Assembly (NCBI RefSeq): GCF_000143415.4
Contig: NW_003314344.1
Coordinates: 70,336 to 134,335 of the forward strand
Direction: 5' to 3'
DNA: 64,000 nucleotides
Source: Selaginella moellendorffii
Lineage: Eukaryota > Streptophyta > Lycopodiopsida > Selaginellales > Selaginellaceae
The translations under genes and the position numbers were made by a program. Of the stretch, positions 10,946-23,940 are shown piece by piece. The notes beneath the pieces are model-generated. The model saw only the letters and a program-made list of their open reading frames with translations. It ran no database searches and was not told the DNA's origin. Each line of letters starts with the position of its first letter. The first letter of the stretch is position 1.

Positions 10946-13900
10946 CTCTCCCCCCCTAGGGAAGATCGACGTCCTCGTCGATGCACACTCGAGTCTAGAA
11001 TACTGCCAAGGAAACAACTCCAGAAAAAGTTCACAGTACTCACACTATGTGAGAAATGCACCAACTTAAATGAGTTAAGAGGCAACCTCTTTGTCTAACG
11101 CAGATGTGCTACCAGCTCAGACACCTTCCGGCCGTCGCCGACAAGGAAATGACTAACGGAGTCAGCCACCCTTGCTGCTTTGGGAGTCACCCAGCTTACA
11201 AAAGTGTGATACACCCCTGCCCGCAGGGACATAGAGAGAGAAGCTAGAGGCCCTAACCCTCATGAGCAAAGAAACCAAACCCGTTAGTAAGGTTTAGATA
11301 GACTACTGTAAATAGGTAGGTAGAGTTGTTTACACGGTCACGCCCTTTTAACGGAATAAGGAACATCAACAGAGAGGTGGGTTATGTGACCAGTCGACAG
11401 TAGCTACCCCATGACTAGAGATTTCAACATGCACACAAAGTGCCAAAGCCAGTCTGCCTATATTAGCCCAAATTCAAAGATCAATAGATGGACAATATCA
11501 AAGTCATAAACAATGATATCTTAGAGTTGTAATTATCAGTGATTATATTTTAGAGTAGAACACAAAAGTATTCTAAGCAAGTTATCATCCGATAAACTAG
11601 TATAATAGTGCAGGAACCACCAAGATCATCATAAGTGGTAAATATAGGAATCACCATCTAACAAAATTCAATAGCAAATATATCATCAAGGAAACCTAAT
11701 GATGAAACTTAACTACCGAAGATTGCAGATAGAATGCCAAACAACTTACCAAAGATAACTCAAAGAACACAAAGTATCATTGACTGGCAAGCAAGATGCC
11801 CGCGAATGTATCACCCAAAGGAAACAACATTCTAATCTATCAAAATTAACTTGAGCAATAATCAACAGAACAGAATGAATGTGGCAAGACCAACAAACAT
11901 TCATTCATGCCAACTATCACACTAGCCAATCCGAATAGATCCCAGCCAACAACACTAAGGAACTCAAGTTGCCTAAACAAGTGTTAGCAACATCTTACAG
12001 ATGTCTCAAACCCAAGAGATCAATCCAGAGGAAACCACAAAGAACATGTGGTATTGCGAAAAGCCAAAAGCCATCAAAGAGAATAACTAACCATCATGAA
12101 AGATCATCAATCATCCCACCAATAAAGAGATGCATAATCATTATTGAAGAAACAATCTACCATCCCGAAGAACGGCAAATCATTCTATACCAACAATAAT
12201 CACAAAACTTTTGATAAGGATAATCAACTACCCTAGATGATAGTCAATTATCACCAATGATTGCTAAACGCAAAAGCCAACTTTATCATTGAAGCTAATA
12301 AGCTAAAATGCCTTCCCCAACAACTTCTAACAAATGAACCACAAGCATGAAAGCTCAAGGAACCAAAAGCTCGAAGAAGCCTATAGCTAAGTCTTTGCGT
12401 AATAGTGATCATGAGTCTGGCATAAACTAACTTCAATGCGAAAGAAGAAATCATGGTACAACACACAATATCCTTCTTAACACATCCAGAAGCTAAACTT
12501 CATAATGCCAAAGTTAATGAAGAGCATGCCTGCATCAATCAAAAAGCTAAGCATAACAAAACTATGCTCGACAAGTGATCACCAAACGATCCTCCATGAA
12601 TCTATCTATAGCAAGATGTAACTCACTTTATAACAAACACAAGAAGAATCATCAATGATTGATATATCTCAATTCAAATCCAATTAAGGATTTAAACATT
12701 CCAATATCAATCACTAAATCTTCTACTTGTAGAGTTAGCATAGTCCATGACTGAATCACTTTTCAAGGAAAAGCTAAAGCTCAACCCCTACTAAACAATT
12801 TCATCAAGAACACAACTAACTCAAACTTGCCACTCAATTTATTTGAACGTCAATATAATTGCTAATTAACAATTGCACAAATGTTAATAACACAAAGCTA
12901 CAACCAAATCATCAACACGATCTCTATCGAGACTAATGAAACTCGACATCAATCTTGTAGAGAGACATCTCATCCCACTTGAATCTCAATATGAACAATG
13001 TCAACGACAAGGCATCACTTCAATGCCATCAACACTAAAACAAAGCTAGAAGAAAGCACAAGTGTATCACCACTCAAGACTTTCTAGCAACCAAACTAAC
13101 CAAAGTTGAAGATACCTTAGTTAGTATTCGAGACCAATCTTTCAGTTACAGATAACACTTCCTCAAGGAGTGAATCACCACATCCAAGACTCTATAAAAT
13201 CTAACACCACGAACTAAATGCAACCAAATGATATCGACAGAGGTAGAGTCAACATACCAACATGGACAAACCATGTAAGTCTAACAACACGATCCTCCAC
13301 AATACCATCCGGTAAAGCAAGCCCATCACTGCTAAATCATCATTGAGTGAAGCAAGTGTCAAAAGCCCTTGACAAAGTCTACAAGCAATCATTAGTTGCA
13401 AAACAACCAATAATCACTTGTCTTGCCTTTCACAAGACCCAAACACTAACTCATGCCATTGAGTTACACACTTGTCCAACATGAACGTAATACCCCAAAT
13501 ATGAGATACAAGTTTATGGACAAGCACAAACTAAATGACCACTCAAATCCAACTCAACCGCGATAAGCTCACTAACACGTTTAGCCAATAGCTCTAAGCA
13601 TGCCTTGAAAAGGCTAGTTATGCATGATCAACACTCAGTCGAAACTAAAGTGAAGACCATGAGATGGATCTATATTGGTACACAACCTCCTTATAGACAA
13701 AGCTATAATATGGGTACTAACATCTAAAACTCAAACAATTAAGTTAGACATCACCATCCTTAGCCAAGGAGCAGGGCTACCAAGTCTAAATCAAGATCAG
13801 TGAGAGCTCACTACTCTTATAAAGTTTAACGAAATGCAAGATGCAACCTACCACCAAGCACAACGCTACAAAAAAAAGGCACAAGGGTCACCTTTCTTAG

Positions 13901-15755
13901 AAAAGTGCAACGCCCACTTTTCTACACCAACTTTAGACTCTATCCAACTCAATTGCTTTAGCCCTAAAAGTCAACATCCCTTTTGGGCCGCATTATACAA
14001 ACTACCTATTAAGATCTAAGCCAACCGAAGCTAACTCCAACCCCTTCACTAGTTTGTATTGGCTTACGAAAACGGAATGGTTTTCGAGCAAAATGATCAA
14101 CAGATCAGCCATTGGAAATGTCTAAGAAAATTTGTGGAAAATTTCCATCCTAGAGAAAGAATGACTCTCAGTCCAGGAATGCAAACTTTCAAGACTCAAC
14201 TAACTTTCTCCTACCAACAACTTCACATAGATTCACCTCAACACCAATTCTCATGACCCATAGTATGTTTAAGCATCGAACATCTTTTTGCCCATACTTC
14301 CGACATCCAACACCGACATTCGCAAAATGCAAAGTGAACATCCAAGGCTTGATCACGAAGACCACATTTTCGGATATTCACATTGCACTAACACTCTTTT
14401 TCAACCATTTTCAAGATCCAATGTGAAGCCAAAACACTAACAAAAAAAATGACATGGAAAATCAAGCTCTAAGGAAAATTCTTCATCACTCGAAATAATA
14501 ATGCCACTTCAACTAACACAAGTGTTAGTGATGTTAATGCCTCAACTACATATTTTCTCTATCCAATAATCTACTCCAAGTATTAACAGATAAACCAACA
14601 AGCTATAGCAAGTGAATGCTACTTCCAACACCTTATGGGCAAACCCTCACGGAAACAAAGTACCAACTCAAGCTTAGCATAATGGACCACCATCGAGAAT
14701 CCAGTCAAAGCTACTTCAATGTTACTACTTGCAAGTAGACTAGCTTCTCCATCAACCACTTTAGGGTTGATCATCGTTTAACCAAGCAACTTCGTAAACA
14801 CATTGCTCATTATCACATGGATATGATATGGAAATCACAATGACTTGATCATCAATTGAGAAACACCACGAGCAATACCCATGTCATTACTTCAAAGATT
14901 TATATGACTATTAAGTGCCAACTCGATTCGACAAAATGCAACATAAATGCTACACTCCATCAATAGAAACTTACAACACCCAACACCACTAACTTTTTTT
15001 CACAATACAGACAAGCTTATGCCACTCTCTTTCCGACCAAACTCAAAACTAATCCAACACCAAGCTACTCAAGGAGCAGTAGAAAAGATCTTCGGAAAAG
15101 AATTGAGCATTGCAACCTAAGTCTTCCAATATCAAGCTTAAACAAAATGGTATTGCGCTTCACCACTATCCATCCCACAACTCACCATTTGTAAAACCAT
15201 CATAATTAACATGCATCAAGATAGGGACCCTTGATTGCATAATGTGAATATGAGCAATGAGTCAACACCTCATTGCGAATCATTTCTTCAAGAGGAGAAA
15301 ATGATTTACGTGTTTGATCCTTCGTCCCCGACGACTCTCTTTTCGTTCTCAACTTTGACTAAACCTTAAGCTTGCGTTCGCACTGCCTTCAGTCCAATCC
15401 AAGAAAAGTTTATGAGAGAGCATGGCAACAATTACTTGAATCAATAGACTCATCCCTACAGTCTTGGTTGACTCACTTGTAATCATGCCTAGGAAAAATC
15501 CATTAGTGCTGTGCTAAATAGCTATGGACTAGCCTATTTGCCACTCATAGCAAACTCAGGGAAGGTTTGCTTTTACCCACGGTACATGGAACAACTTATA
15601 AAACCATTGGAACAACTCATGGAACCAATTGCGAAGCTTTTTGCACCCAAACATGTACCCACGTGGATCATCGTTTTCATCTCTGCATATGCAATGAGAC
15701 TAATTCCCCAATCTCATTGGATAGTACTCACTGAGACTCATCCTCTGATACCAAA
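10946..15755 (-). mobile_element. Family A internal region, complete, non-coding (LARD-like)
   Basis: This is 4.8 kb between two family A LTRs. The minus-strand 5' end has the primer-binding site next to the LTR at 15756, and the 3' end has the polypurine tract at 10946-10958. No gag, protease, RT or integrase motif is present, and no ORF exceeds about 105 codons. Such a long non-coding interior fits a LARD (large retrotransposon derivative) that must borrow proteins. Pieces recur at 21169-22749, 25691-29135, 37153-39170 and 40306-44905. Confidence 0.8.
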
Positions 15756-16910
15756 TGTAGCGCACGTGCTTTTGACCCTTTATCCTATGGTGATTTACCA
15801 TAGGATAACACCACGAAGCGGAAACTAAACCCTCTATGTGCCACGTGACAGATGCCATGTGTCACATGCCATGTGTCCATGCCATGTGTCCATAGGAACC
15901 CGAGGTTCAAGGCCTTAGGCCACTAAACGAAGGAACAGTGCCAAACTCCCAAGCATGGAGCCAAGGAGTGACGGAACCGAACCACGGAGCAACTCCCAAG
16001 CATAAAGCCCAAGGAGCGAAGGAACAGAAGCCCGGAGCGACTTGGAACAGTCCTAGAGTAACTAGCATCCCAATGCCAGGACCAGCACGCAAAATGGAGG
16101 CAAACGGAGTCTGGCACTATTTCGGCATACCGGTGGCCTAACGCGAGGACATGGGTACTCCACCAACTAGTATGGAATGGAACTTGGGCTTAGACCCAAG
16201 CCGGATGCAGAACAAGGACAAGCACGCAAGCGGGAGCTACACTATGCCTCAGGTTGGTTGGCCATGCCCGACCTACCCACTATCCCTACTATACATTTGG
16301 AACCCCCTACAACCCCCCCCCCCCCCCCCTTTGAGGAACATACGTTTTGGGCTTTCACCCCAAGCTTCCCTTAGTATCAGGAGTTAGTCTCTAGAACAAG
16401 CTCGAAACTTATTAAATATGGAATGTCCCTAGATTGCGAATTTAGACACGGGACGAACACCATTGTGTTCAGGACGATATCTACATTCTGTAGATATGCC
16501 AAATGAGCAAATTTGGACACTTTCCATAAATAGCATTTGGGACTGAAATGAGACTAACACAAAGGGTATGATAGCGAGGGTGTTTGGCAGACACGGTAAG
16601 CTATCATCTAGTGATATTGAGGGACCAATCTCAATATCATGGGGGTTCTTGATACTAACAAGTGCAAGCCAATGACTCAAGTTTCTCAAACCAGGCCGAG
16701 TATGCTCAGCAAGAAAAACACATAGGGTTCCTACCTTATGTTTATCCAATCTAAGTTAATGGTCATTGACCAGTTTCTCAACTAGCTCAAGTGGGAAACT
16801 GATAACAGGTCCAACAATACCGACCTTCTGCCATTGTGGTAGTAAGGTAAGAGTGTCCGTAAGGACTAGCTGACAGGTAACTTTCGATACCCGAAGTCAC
16901 ATTCGCGACA
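15756..16910 (-). repeat. Family A 5' LTR (minus orientation)
   Basis: A 1.155-kb LTR closely similar to 9826-10945. It ends at 16910 with CGCGACA directly against G1 sequence and without a polypurine tract. It is therefore the outer 5' LTR of the family A insertion in G1. It carries a poly-C tract at about 16312-16330. Confidence 0.9.
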
Positions 16911-17353
16911 ATTGGAAATTGCATGCTCAAAGCATCAAAAGTAGAGAGAGTAAGGGATAAAGGCCTTGAATTTGACAATAGCATTCTTTCTTGACTTGCA
17001 AGAACTAAAGCTAAGTATTCTACTAGTGAAGGAACATTCTCCACTAAAGTTGAGTTTGGAGTGACTTTGTCATCAAGTTCCATAAGAGAGAGTTGGTCTC
17101 TAGCAAGAAACAAGTCTAGAAGCCCATCCTCAATCAAAAAACACTCCAAAATGCTAGCTATGGAAGTTGATGCCATATAAGCCCTACTGTCAAATAACGA
17201 GGGCCTTGCTAGAGGCTCAGCCTTACTCTCAAATAAAGAAAGTGAGGTTGAGAGATGGCCGAAGCTGTCTAACTTGTCTCCAAGAATGTCAATCGCATTG
17301 CCAAGAATGCACATGACAGGATTGGGCACCAGACAAACAATGGATGTTCTCAA
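16911..17353 (-). pseudogene. G1 polyprotein fragment of unknown domain, left arm
   Basis: A minus-strand open reading frame encoding the block GNAIDILGDKLDS...RDQLSLMELDDK. The right arm (32989-33440) and 62300-62840 carry the same block. In the right arm it reads straight into an archaeal-type RNase H-like domain; here it is cut at 16911 by family A. I do not recognise the block itself. Its persistent openness in three copies suggests it was part of the G1 polyprotein. Confidence 0.6.
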
Positions 17354-18690
17354 ATGCCAAACTCAAAATGCTAGGCACCAACACTTTCATGAGGAAGCTT
17401 TTCAAGGTCTAGTACCAACTCAAGTCCAAGTTATAATGCAAACAGCCGCAGACCAAGAAACAATTGGACCAACAACCAATCTTCCTTAGCAAGTGTTTCC
17501 AGGTCGAGGGAAAAATGCTCAGTGAAATGGAAGATCAAGGCTTGGACCAAACCTGTAGGGACCTACACAAAGCAAATATGCACACATGATCCAAGAGCAT
17601 TAGATGGCCAATAACTGCAATTGGATCAAAGCCTTCTATGGCTTGGACGTATCAAAACATAGGATGCAAAAATTCCAAACTGCCTTCCACAAAGCCTAAT
17701 AGGCGTTCCTTGAGACATTACAGATAATTGACATATTAGCTCATCAATGGTGGAAGCTAAACAACATTATCATCTGTACACTCCCAGGCAGGACCTTTGG
17801 CCTGATCTTTGAGGTGGAACATGTGGGATGACTCCTTCCCATCATCACCTCAGAATATGAGGATCTCCCAGACGTGACTGCTGCCCAGCCTATCCTTGTC
17901 ATCTAGATGGAGAAGAAACAGCATGCACAGACCCAGTTATTCCAAAATGATAGTACGTCAGACTCTATTGGTTCTACCACTAAACCCTGAGTGAACTACA
18001 ATAGGACCCAGTAGAGTGGGAATGGAAGGACACGTGCAAGGGGTTCTTTCAATATGAGACCAAGCTTGGCTGACAAATGATTCGCTACTTGGTTCATTCC
18101 ACTTTTATCCAAAAAGCAAAAGCCTAGCAGGTCCTCCTCTGGAACCACTCACAGTATGTGAACAAGATTTGGAGAGGCTATTGGTCTGCCAAAAATCACT
18201 ATTTTATGTGGCTAGCCCAACAAGAATGACTCCCCTCTCTCAGGGCAATCCACCTCCTGAACACAGCATGCAATGTCTGTGGAGCAAAAGAGACTCAGTG
18301 ATATATACTATGAGAATGCTTGGCAACAGAAAAAGTCTGGGAGGGAGCCATGGCAATCCTCAAGAAAACCTTGCAAGGAGGTGCAAATGTCACCTATGAA
18401 TCTACACTTTGGGGTGGCTTCCTCCATGGGAAGACATAATGTCCAAACACTTGGAAATGGAAGCACAACGAACACCCCCACTTTGACCAACTCAATTGAA
18501 CATGCACTCACCTCACACATCTCCATCAAGAACACTTTGGGATGTACTCTAGTAGAGATTTGAAAGGCCCACTACACCAAGATGTTCAACAATAAGAACC
18601 CCTTAGCTCGGGCAACAATCTTAAAGGTCTAGTCATGACTGATTGTCACACTAGCATCTAGAGTGGACACACTGGTAAAAAAAGAAAACA
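17354..18690 (+). mobile_element. LINE fragment with zf-RVT-like domain, left arm
   Basis: This plus-strand block interrupts G1, which runs on the minus strand. Around 18140-18400 the translation shows AKNHYFMWLAQQE, then CNVCGAKETQ, then KVWEGAMAIL. That is the layout of the zinc-binding zf-RVT domain at the end of plant non-LTR retrotransposon RTs (C-x-x-C, then C...W). It contains stops. An A-rich run near 18678 may be the old 3' tail. The 5' part (17354-18100) was not recognised. The mirror copy is at 31661-32988. Confidence 0.55.
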
Positions 18691-20059
18691 AAGGGAAAGT
18701 TGCTCAAAAACATGCTCTCTGGCGGTTCTTTAGATTTGGAAGTGAGGTTGGTAAAGATGAATGGTCTTAAGAATGATGGAGGAGCTTTTAGTGATCTGTA
18801 GCTTTACTGAGAGAGCAGCTTTGAGAGAGATGATGTTGCTCCTTGAACTAGAGTCAACCAAAGCATCCATCTTGCAAGAGGAAATACCAATTTGCACCAG
18901 GATAAAGAATGGACTGGGATCTCCACCATATTTCATCATATCAACAATGTGCACCTCTTGAGGGGCTATGCTAAGAGTGCTCTATGGTGTTCCTGACCAT
19001 GCAAATTCCTCTAAACACTAGTCAAAGCTAGGGGTGAGGCACAATATTTCATAGAGCAAAAAGGTGACAAGAGTGTCAACAAACTATTTACGAAACATGA
19101 ATATGCTGTATCACTAGATTTGGTGTAAATAGAGATTCACTCGCAACCAATGTTGGGGGATCCACCAAAATCATGTTGACTGATGAGCCTGGTGGTTTGC
19201 CTTTGCTTGATGAAGGGGCTACTTCAATCACTTGTTACTCCAATTGCTCCTAATATGTCTTTGGACCATGGAATGGTGTGGAGTTTTCACCAAAGGGATG
19301 CTATTGGACACATTGAGAAAGTGGATGAAGCTTGAAGTAACACTGTGTGTTGTGTGTGTACATCTCATAGTGAGTGCACTAATAAGACTTGAATTGGCAT
19401 TCCCGAGTTGTTGCAACCTCTTTCCTAGAGTCCACAAGCTCCCAAAGTTCTTTGTCATGGTGTGACTACTATTGAAGAGTGATCTCTTTTAGCTGCCATA
19501 TCTTATTGGCAAAGTTTTCGATAGCCAGAGGTATGTGCTCAATTGCAACGAGCTTTGGTGGCAACAAGTGAATAGTTGCATAAGGTGACTCCAATGGGGT
19601 GATAATGTAAGCAACCAAAGGGAACGACTCGAGAGACAATCCATGGGGTTCAAATATAAAGGGAAAGGGCCCATTAACAAAAATGCACCTTTTTTTCCAA
19701 TTGGTTAAGGGTTTTGGGATATTTGGGGTTAAGTGTCCTTAGGTTTGAATAGTATTAGGTTGGGTGACGTTTTGGGAGCTCCAAATTCAAGAGCTTACAA
19801 ATGGCTTGGTCAAAATCAATTTTGGAAATCCCTAGGTCGACAAACAACTCACTTTCTAGCTTCCTAGCAAATAAAAATACCTCATGGCAAGACTTGAATG
19901 TCTTCTTGAGAATTTTCTACTGCAATTTCCCACATATACCTACTGCAAATAACATGATCCCTTGCTGCTCATCTTGGACTACTCTATAATCCCAACACTG
20001 CTTCTACTATGCTTGAAACCTAGTGATGTAGTCGGGGATAGACTCTTGTGCACCCTACC
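18691..20059 (-). pseudogene. G1 gag-protease remnant, left arm
   Basis: Minus strand. The region 18954-18730 encodes a retropepsin-like block: PFFILVQIG, then ALVDSSSRSNIISL. The catalytic D-S/T-G-A is altered to D-S-S-S. From about 19460 to 20059 lies a decayed gag region with a VPDYITRFQ motif in one frame of the mirror copy, matching the E-x-x-x-D-Y-I-x-R-F signature of retrotransposon gag. Multiple stops and frameshifts. Mirrors 30283-31660. Confidence 0.6.
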
Positions 20060-21168
20060 TGTCGCGAATGTGACTTCGGGTATAGAAAGTTACCTGTCGG
20101 CCAATCCTTACAGACACTCTTACCTTACTGCCACGATGGAAGGTCAGTATTGCTGGACCCTTTATTAGCCCCTCTTGTGCTAGTGGAGTTAACTGGGAAT
20201 TTCGAGTGTACTTAGACCGGACGAGCATAAGGACGGAATTCCTACGTGCTATTAGCTAAGCATATTTAGCCCGGTAAGGAGTTCCAGTCTCGTTATGTCT
20301 TGCACTGGCTAGTGACAAAAACCCTCACGTATTGAGATTAGTCCCTCAATATCGTTGGATGATAGCTTACCGTGTCTGCCAAACACCCTCGCTATCATGC
20401 CCTTTGTGTTAGTCTCATTTCGGTCCCAAATGCTATTTATGGAAAGTGTCCAGACTTGCTCATTTGGCATATCTACGGAATGTAGAGATCCGTCTGAACA
20501 CAATGGTGTTCGTCCCATGTCTAAATTCGCAATCTAAGGACATTCCATATTTAGTAAGTTTTAAGCTTGTCCTAGAGACTAACTCCTAGTACTATGGGAG
20601 GCTTGGGGTGAAAGCCCAAAGCGTGTGTTCCTCAAGGGGGGGGATGTGGGTAGGTCGGGCATGGCCGACTAACCTGAGGCATAGTCTAGCTCCTGCTTGC
20701 ATGCCTGTTCTTGTTCTGCATCCGGCTTGGGTCTAAGCCCAAGTTCCATACCATGTTAGTTGGTGGGGTACCCATATCCTCGTGTTAGGCCACTCGTATG
20801 CCGAAATAGCGCCAAACTCCGTTTGGCTCCGTTTTGTGTGTTGGTCCTGGCATTGGGATGCTGGTTGCTCTAGGATTGTTCCAAGTCGCTCTGGGCTCCT
20901 GTCCCTTCGCTCCTTGGGCTGTATGGTCGGGAGTTGCTCCGTGGTCTGGTTCTGTCACTCCTTGGCTCCATGCTTGGGAGTTTGACACCGTTCCTTTGTT
21001 CAGTGGCCCAAGGCCCTAAACCTTGGGTTCCACACCACTGTTTTATGGACACGTGGCATGTGACACGTGGCATCTACCACATGGCACAAAGAGGTTTAGG
21101 TTTCGCTTCGTGGTGTTATCCTATAGTAAAGCACCATAGAATATAAGGTAAAAACCACGTGCATTACA
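20060..21168 (+). repeat. Family A LTR, plus orientation (palindrome inner arm)
   Basis: A 1.11-kb LTR, TGTCGCGAATG to ATTACA, followed by a primer-binding site TTTGGTATCAGAG at 21169. It is the mirror image of 29136-30282, with the same external flank (ACCCTACC against GGTAGAGTG). The two are therefore copies of one insertion carried by the palindrome arms, not two insertions. Confidence 0.9.
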
Positions 21169-22749
21169 TTTGGTATCAGAGACTATGTCTCAGCGAGTAC
21201 TATCCAATGAGATTGGGCAACTAGTCTCGTTGCATACACAGAGATGAAAACAATGATCCGAGTGGGTACACGTTTGGGTGCAAAGGTTTCGCATTAGTTC
21301 CTTGGTTATAGAGTTTAGTTACCTTTTTATATTGTATGAGCTTGCTCTTGGGCTCATAAGATGGATGTAAGGGATTCAGTTGTACCATTTTGCATGAGTT
21401 TACGCTTGGGCTCATGAGTGTGGCATATTAACAACTCGAGGTTACACTTTGAGTTGGCAGGATAAATGTTGCCTATTGGTGGTTCCATGAGTTATTCAAA
21501 TAGTTCTATGAGTTGTTCCTTGTACCATGGGTAAAAGTAAATCTTCCCTGAGTTTGCAAAGAGTGGCGAATAGGCTGGTCCGTAGTTGTTTAGCATAGCA
21601 CTAGTGGATCCTTCTTAGGCATGATTACAAGTGAATCAACCAAGACTGTAGGGATTAGTCTATTGGTTCAGGTAGTCATTGCCATGCTTTTTCATAAACT
21701 TTTCTTGGATTGGACTGAAGGTATTGCGAATGCAAGCTCGAGGTTTAGTCAAAGATGAGACCGAAAAGAGAGTCATCAGGGACAAAGGATCAAACACGTA
21801 AATCATATTCTCTTTTTGGAGAGATGATTTGCAACGAGGTGTGACTCATTGCTCGTGTTCACAATATGCAATCAAGAGTCCTTACTTTGATGCATGTTGG
21901 AAATGATGGTCTTACAAGTGGTGAGTTATAGGATGGATAGCGGTGGAGCGCTAAACCATTTTGTCTATGCTTGTTATTGGAAGACTTGAGTTACAATGCT
22001 TAATTCTTTTCCAGAAAACCTTGCAATTGCTCCTTGAGTAGCTTGGTGTTGGATTAGTTTTGAGTTTGGTCGAAAAGAGAGTGGCATGAGCTTGTCCGTG
22101 TTGTGAACAAAAGTTAAATGGTGTTAGGTGTTGTAAATCTCTATCGGTGGAGTGTGGCATTTATGTTGCATTTTGTCGAGTGGAGTTGACACTTGATACT
22201 CACATGAACCTTTGAAGTAATAACATGGGTGTTGCTCGTAGTGTTGCTCAATTGATGATCAAGTCATTGTGATTTCCATATCATATCTATGTGACCGTGA
22301 GCAATGTGTTTACGAAGTTGCTTGGTTAAAAGATGATCAACCCTAAAGTGGTTGATGGAGAAACTAATCTACTTGCAAATAATAGCATTGAAGTAGCTTT
22401 GACTAAAGTTCTCAATAGTGATCCATTATGCTAAGCATAAGTTGGTACCTTGGTTTTTGACGAGTTGCCCATAAGGTGTTGGAAAAAAGTTGTAGCATTC
22501 ATTTGCTATAGCTCGTCAGTAAATCCATAGCACTTGGAGTAGATTGTTGGATGGAGAAGGTGTGAGGTTTGAGGCATTGATATTGCTAGCACTTGTGTTA
22601 GTGGAAGTGGCATTGTTATTTCCAATGATGAGGAGTTCTCCTTAGACCTTGATTTTCCATGTCATTTTTTATTTTTTAGTGTTTTGGCTTCACATTGGAT
22701 CTTGAAAGTGATTGAAAAAGAGTGTTAGTGCAATATGGATATCCAAAGA
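21169..22749 (+). mobile_element. Family A 5' internal region, plus orientation
   Basis: This is a non-coding continuation of the LTR at 20060, mirrored by 27365-29135. It ends abruptly at 22749, inside family A sequence, where the 3' fragment of the CRN-like gene starts. The right-arm copy contains an extra ~200 bp from a G1 gag region (27641-27838). Confidence 0.8.
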
Positions 22750-23109
22750 GAGAAACTTGGGGCGAAGAGACGGAAATCTCAGAGGCGCCTTGACACGCTT
22801 GTAACGAATGGTGGTGCAAAGTTTGGGTTTGAATTTCAGGTGAATGGTGACAAAAAGAGTCTGTCAGACCACCATGAAAGGGCAAAGACTTACAACAAGC
22901 AGCACTCGGCTCAAGTCTTTATGATAAATTTCTCCATAGACAAGCAAGCTGAGGAACTGACGCCAGACAATGGAGGAGTGATGTTCGTTGGAGTTACTTT
23001 CGACACCAAGAGTGAGACTGTGGTGGTATGTTTCATAGACTTTGGAGGACGCAAGCAGGTCTTCCATGCAGCTGTCAGGAATTGGGATGGTAGAATTTCG
23101 TTCGAGTGA
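22750..23109 (+). pseudogene. 3' fragment of the CRN-like gene (nuclease domain)
   Basis: This encodes the last ~119 residues of the chimeric protein, from the KLGAKRRKS segment through FEFQVNGD and the helix DHHERAKTYNK to the stop at 23107-23109. It matches 3915-4274 almost base for base. The only protein change I noticed is Cys to Arg before the LDTLV motif. The break lies exactly at the family A junction, so the P-loop ATPase is absent. An ATG inside family A sequence at 22735 is in frame, so a short fusion peptide could be made, but nothing suggests it is used. Confidence 0.85.
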
Positions 23110-23580
23110 CAAGTTTCACCATCAAATAGCTGACCTGATTTAACTGTTTGCTGGACGTCAGCTTTTGGGTAACTGCTTCAGGTCTCTGAACTCCGAGTTC
23201 CTATCAACTCCTGTGACAGGGCATGTAACAAAATCCACTTGCATACTTTGTCTACTGCTGGACGATACTAAGTAAAACATTTCAGACTATTCAACATCAG
23301 TCAGTTTCCGTTCCTTGTTTTGTACTTCTATGCATTGTCCATGGGATGGACCTCCAAAATGGAATAAACAACATTGCATCCTCTTATACCTCTTATAACT
23401 ACCATGAGAGACTTGGAAATAATGAAGAAACGATAAACAATATCTCAATGGAAAGAAAAGTTTAGTAACTAATCTGGAAAAAAGAAAGAACTTTAAAAAA
23501 ATAAAACAAGCAATAAAATGTAAAAGCCATATATGCAGCTAATTACATTAGATAATAGGATGTATCACTATAAAGAAAAG
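23110..23580 (+). other. Duplicated 3' flank of the CRN-like gene
   Basis: Reverse-complement match to 3444-3914, showing that the duplication included genomic flank and not only spliced mRNA. There is no poly-A tail at the end and no gene. Confidence 0.75.
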
Positions 23581-23608
23581 ACCCAAGAAATGAATGCCAG
23601 ATTAATAG

Positions 23609-23758
23609 TTTCTGGTGCCAGAGGAGCACAATGCAAGCTTGCCTCAGCAGGAGCAGCCTCAAAAATCTCCTGCACCAGCATTAATAACGAAAGGTTGTCC
23701 AACATCTCCTCCACAAGCAGTGACGCCACCAGTTCCAGCTCTTGACACTAGACGCTAA
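23609..23758 (+). pseudogene. Short Pro/Gln-rich coding remnant (uncertain)
   Basis: An open stretch of 49 codons without its own start ends at TAA 23756-23758. Its composition is strongly Pro/Gln/Ala (PQQEQPQKSPAPAL, TPPVPALDTRR). It looks like the tail of a real exon, for example of a captured gene or a transposase, more than like random DNA. A second open frame overlaps it, so the evidence is weak. I found no partner exon, and 23759-23940 shows nothing recognisable. Confidence 0.25.
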
Positions 23759-23940
23759 TGGCTTGTTGCATCACTGTGATCACCATAGCCGGAGACAATG
23801 TTTGGCTGCAAGAGGTGTGCAGTAGCATCCTATCTCTATTCATCCAGTGTTAAAGTCTCCCAAGCTCTTGTGTTAATCTGCTGCTCCCCATTGAGTTGAA
23901 GATTTGCTACGTGTTGTAAAGAAAGTTGTAATGATGGAGC

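Noticed and set aside
20785-20988. 67-aa ORFs of the type SNSQAWSQGVTEP and relatives in every family A LTR
   Set aside because: They lie within LTRs, have no family, and other frames are equally open; they are by-products of repeated sequence.
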